This document shows positions 6,324 to 8,780 of a DNA stretch of 8,780 nt, piece after piece; the first letter of the stretch is position 1; each line of letters begins with the position of its first letter. Source of the stretch: Paracoccaceae bacterium (GTDB taxonomy: Bacteria; Pseudomonadota; Alphaproteobacteria; Rhodobacterales; Rhodobacteraceae); NCBI GenBank assembly GCA_025458985.1, contig JALORM010000070.1:1-8780 (forward strand). Reading direction: 5' to 3'. The translations under genes and the position numbers were made by a program. Below the pieces are notes generated by a model, which was not told the DNA's origin, searched no databases, and saw nothing but the letters and a program-made list of their open reading frames with translations.

Positions 6324-7655
6324 TCAGGCCCGCAGGGCCCGTTCGGCCGCCGCGCCGAGGCGGAGCAGGCGCTCCTCGGCGAAGGGGGCGGCCATCAGCA
6401 TCAGCCCGCAGGACGGCGCGCCCGTGGGCAGCGTCAGCGCGCACAGGCCAAGCAGATTCCCGATGCGGGTGTTGCGCAGGGTCAGCAGATTTTCAGACAC
6501 GTAGTAGTCGCCGTCGGCCATCAGGCGGGCCGCGTCGGGCGGCAGGTTCGGTGCCGTGGGCAGGATCACCGCATCGTACCCAGCCGTCGCCTCGGCATAG
6601 GCCCCGCGCAGGGTTCGCAGGCGGCGCCAGGCCGCCACGTAGTCGGCGCCGGCGAATCCGGCGCCGCCGCGGAAGCGTTCGAGGATCGGCGGGAACATCC
6701 TGTCGGGCGCCGCTTCGATCGTCTCGCGCCAGATGGCGTAGGCCTCGGTCGAAAAGAGGATCGCCGAGAGGTCCAGCGCCGCGGCCACCGGCGGCACCGC
6801 GGCCCGGACCAGCGTCGCGCCCGCGGCCTCGATCCGCCGCGCGGCCACGTCGAACGCCGCGGCGGGTGCCTCGCGGATACCGTCGAAGGCGGCGGTCTCG
6901 AGTACCAGCAGGGGCACCCCGGAGAGGCTCGCCCCGGCCAGATCGGCGGGCCTGGTTCCCTCGATCAGCGAAAGGGCCAGCGCGGCGTCTTCGACCGTGC
7001 GGGTCAGCGGGCCGACCGTGTCGAAGCTTTCGGCAAGTGGCACGATCCCCCTGCCCGACACCCGGCCGAACGTGGTCTTGAGCCCGACAAGGTCGTTCCA
7101 GGCGGCCGGGATGCGGACCGAGCCGCCGGTGTCCGACCCGATCGCCGCGGGGGCGAGGCCGAAGGCCACCGAGGCCGCAGCGCCCGAGGAGGACCCCCCC
7201 GGAACCGCCGCCGGGTCGTTCACGTTCGGGGCCGTCGCGGTCACCGGGTTGAGCCCAAGCCCCGAGAAGGCAAGTTCCGACAGGTGCGTCTTGCCAAGGC
7301 AGACCGCGCCCTGGTGGGTGGCCGTGGCCAGCACCTCGGCATCGGCCTCGGGTCTCCTGCCCGCAAGCAGCGCGCTGCCGCCTTCGGTGGCGATGCCGGC
7401 CGTATCGACGTTGTCCTTCCAGGACAGCGGCACCCCGTCGAGCGGATGGCGGCGCTGTCCCGCGCGCGCCCGGTCGGCAGCGGCGCGCGCCTCGGTCCGG
7501 GCGCGGTCGGGGCAGACGCGGGCGTAGATGCGCACTGCCTCGGGGTGGTCGGCGATGGCGTCCAGAAACGCTTCGGCCAGGTCGACCGGGTCGACCGCCC
7601 CGGCGTCGATCCGGCGGCCGAGCTCTGCCGCACTCAGTCCCCGCCAGTCCGCCAT
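6324..7655 (-). CDS. Amidase-signature family amidase
   Basis: This 443-residue protein has the amidase-signature fold, whose members hydrolyse amide bonds through a Ser-cisSer-Lys triad. All three residues can be placed: K80 in LSWKDN, the cis-serine S155 in PGGSSSGAA, and the nucleophile S179 in GSDTGGSVRIPAAW. The spacings (75 and 24 residues) match those of fatty acid amide hydrolase (K142, S217, S241). LVGLKTTFGR (189-198) follows, as usual. There is no signal peptide, so it is probably cytoplasmic. Neither gatB nor gatC is nearby and the sequence is not a close GatA match, so it is unlikely to be the tRNA amidotransferase subunit. The substrate is unknown. The ATG at 7655 is preceded by a strong GGGAGGGGG ribosome binding site 5 bases away. 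It is divergent from the ubiH-like gene and is followed by the aminotransferase after 161 bp. Confidence 0.92.
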   Translation of the reverse strand: MADWRGLSAAELGRRIDAGAVDPVDLAEAFLDAIADHPEAVRIYARVCPDRARTEARAAADRARAGQRRHPLDGVPLSWKDNVDTAGIATEGGSALLAGRRPEADAEVLATATHQGAVCLGKTHLSELAFSGLGLNPVTATAPNVNDPAAVPGGSSSGAAASVAFGLAPAAIGSDTGGSVRIPAAWNDLVGLKTTFGRVSGRGIVPLAESFDTVGPLTRTVEDAALALSLIEGTRPADLAGASLSGVPLLVLETAAFDGIREAPAAAFDVAARRIEAAGATLVRAAVPPVAAALDLSAILFSTEAYAIWRETIEAAPDRMFPPILERFRGGAGFAGADYVAAWRRLRTLRGAYAEATAGYDAVILPTAPNLPPDAARLMADGDYYVSENLLTLRNTRIGNLLGLCALTLPTGAPSCGLMLMAAPFAEERLLRLGAAAERALRA

Positions 7656-7682
7656 CCGTGCCCCCTCCCGCTGCTGCCCTTT

Positions 7683-7711
7683 AGGCTAGCGACGCCGGGG
7701 CGCATGGACAA
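7683..7711 (-). promoter_or_regulatory. Candidate promoter for the amidase gene
   Basis: On the minus strand TTGTCC (7711-7706) and TAGCCT (7688-7683) are separated by 17 bp, matching the consensus at 4 of 6 and 3 of 6 positions. The predicted start near 7676 would leave about 20 bases of leader containing the GGGAGGGGG ribosome binding site. The geometry is good but the -10 element is weak. Confidence 0.3.
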
Positions 7712-7740
7712 TCCCGCGCCAGCCGCCATATCTGGACGCG

Positions 7741-8780
7741 ATGACACCCGATTGCGACGTTCTGATCGTGGGCGGAGGGCTGAACGGCCCGGCGCTGGCG
7801 CTGGCGCTGGCGCAGGGCGGCCTGCGGCGACCGTGGTCGACGCCCTGCCCCTGCCCGACCGGCGGGATCCGGGCTTCGACGGGCGCAGCTATGCCCTTGC
7901 GCTCGCCTCCCAGCGGCTTCTCTCGGCGCTGGGCGTCTGGGGCGCGGTGAAGGCCCACGCGCAACCGATCCTGAAGGTCGTCGCCACGGATGGGCGCGCG
8001 GGCGAGGGGCCTGCGCCCTTCTTCCTGCACTTCGACCATGCCGAGATCGAGGAAGGCCCGATGGGCTTCATGGTCGAGGACCGCTTCCTGCGCCGCGCCC
8101 TGCTCGACGCCATGGCGGCCGAACCGCGGGTGACGCATCTTGCCGCCTCGGAGGTGGTCGCGCAGGAGGCGGGGCCAGAGGGCGTGACCGTGACACTGGC
8201 CTCGGGCCGGATGCTGACGGCCCGGCTGCTCGTCGGTGCCGACGGACGCGCCTCGGGGACCGCCGCGCGCGCCGGGATCCGGCGCACCGGCTGGGGCTAT
8301 GGCCAGACGGCGCTGGTCTGCGCCATTGCCCACGAGAAGCCCCACGAGGGCACCGCGCACCAGTTCTTCATGCCGCCCGGGCCGCTGGCAATCCTGCCCC
8401 TGCCGGGCAACCGCAGCTCGATCGTCTGGAGCGAACGCACCGAGACGGCCGAGGCGATCCAGGCGCTGGACGATGCGGGCTACCTGGCCGCGCTCAGGCC
8501 CCGGTTCGGAGACTTCCTGGGCGAGATCGCGCTGGAGGGTGCGCGCTTCACCTATCCGCTGGGCCTGTCGCTTGCCAATGCGCTGGTGGCACCGCGCGTC
8601 GCGCTGGTCGGCGATGCCGCGCACGGCATCCACCCGATTGCAGGGCAGGGCCTGAACCTCGGGCTTCGCGACGTGGGCGCACTGGCCGAGGTGCTGACGC
8701 TGGCGCGGCGGCGGGGCGAGGAGATCGGGGCGCCGGACGTGCTGGCGCGCTATCAGCGCTGGCGGCGTTTCGACACCGCA
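7741..8780 (+). CDS. UbiH/COQ6-type FAD-dependent monooxygenase, frameshifted here and cut by the right end
   Basis: This is a flavoprotein hydroxylase of the UbiH/UbiF/COQ6 family, which adds hydroxyl groups to the aromatic ring during ubiquinone synthesis at the membrane. The frame opening at the ATG at 7741 gives the FAD-binding Rossmann motif LIVGGGLNGPALALALAQGG, then loses similarity at about residue 29 and stops at 7950. Homology resumes one frame over from 7827 (ATVVDALPLPD, then FDGRSYALALASQR) and stays open to the last base. Restoring one base gives 347 visible residues with the DG motif GADGRAS (D about 168), the GD motif VGDAAHGIHPIAGQGLNLG (D about 292) and YQRWRRFD near the edge. 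The full family length is near 400, so the C-terminus is missing. The start has only a weak GGA ribosome binding site. UbiH, UbiF and UbiI cannot be told apart by eye. Confidence 0.9.
7791..7812 (+). repeat. Short hexanucleotide tandem repeat (CTGGCG)
   Basis: Three full CTGGCG copies plus a partial one encode the ALALALA stretch of the FAD-binding helix in the ubiH-like gene. The unit is six bases, so slippage would keep the frame. It ends about 14 bases before the frameshift point. Confidence 0.7.
7822..7829 (+). other. Apparent one-base deletion (frameshift) in the ubiH-like gene
   Basis: The sequence CTGCGGCGACC breaks the frame. Reading CTG-CGG-GCG-ACC, with a third G, would join the N-terminal Rossmann segment to the expected ATVVDA strand. 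The simplest explanation is loss of one G from a short G run around 7826-7827. No slippery heptamer suggesting programmed frameshifting is seen. It may be a sequencing or assembly error or a true inactivating mutation. Confidence 0.8.

Noticed and set aside
6011..7081. A 356-codon plus-strand frame antisense to the amidase and aminotransferase
   Set aside because: It is Arg/Pro/Ser-rich and covers two confident genes on the other strand.
7843..7856. Two overlapping CCCTGCCC matches to the complement of the E. coli KOPS consensus GGGNAGGG
   Set aside because: They encode part of the ubiH-like protein, the motif is frequent by chance in GC-rich DNA, and orientation bias cannot be judged from one window.
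7686..8633. A 315-codon minus-strand frame antisense to the ubiH-like gene
   Set aside because: It has no family features; the plus strand carries the FAD, DG and GD motifs of the flavoprotein.

Overview
The window is very GC-rich and tightly packed. Its gene set (LolA, FtsK, a DapC-like aminotransferase, an amidase and a UbiH-type hydroxylase) and protein style suggest an alphaproteobacterium, most likely Rhodobacteraceae. That placement is an inference from protein resemblance, not from a marker gene. I see no tRNA, rRNA, CRISPR array, insertion sequence, phage gene or integrase. This looks like ordinary chromosomal core sequence.

Layout, left to right. (1) Minus strand, running off the left end: the N-terminal 110 codons of a class I SAM-dependent methyltransferase. 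(2) A divergent intergenic region of about 170 bp with three short palindromes and a candidate promoter. (3) Plus strand: a YeeZ-like NAD(P)-binding SDR protein, best start at 499. It converges on lolA with only 3 bp between the stop codons. (4) Minus strand, transcribed right to left: an amidase (7655 to 6324), then a 161-bp gap with a candidate promoter and inverted repeat, a DapC-like aminotransferase (6162 to 4972), 14 bp, ftsK (4957 to 2093), 121 bp, and lolA (1971 to 1369). (5) Divergent from the amidase across 85 bp, plus strand and running off the right end: a UbiH/COQ6-type FAD monooxygenase whose frame is broken near position 7826 by one apparently missing base.

How the genes relate. 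The aminotransferase and ftsK are close enough to share a transcript. If the aminotransferase is DapC, that would join supply of diaminopimelate (lysine and peptidoglycan) to the divisome DNA translocase. LolA carries lipoproteins across the periplasm to the outer membrane, so aminotransferase, ftsK and lolA all bear on envelope growth or division. The UbiH-like protein belongs to ubiquinone biosynthesis. The amidase, SDR protein and methyltransferase have no substrate readable from sequence.

I found no convincing new biological system. The points most worth a second look are the frameshift in the ubiH-like gene, the inverted repeat over the putative aminotransferase-ftsK promoter, the near-overlapping convergent ends of the SDR gene and lolA, and the absence of the classical YxxxK catalytic motif in the SDR protein.
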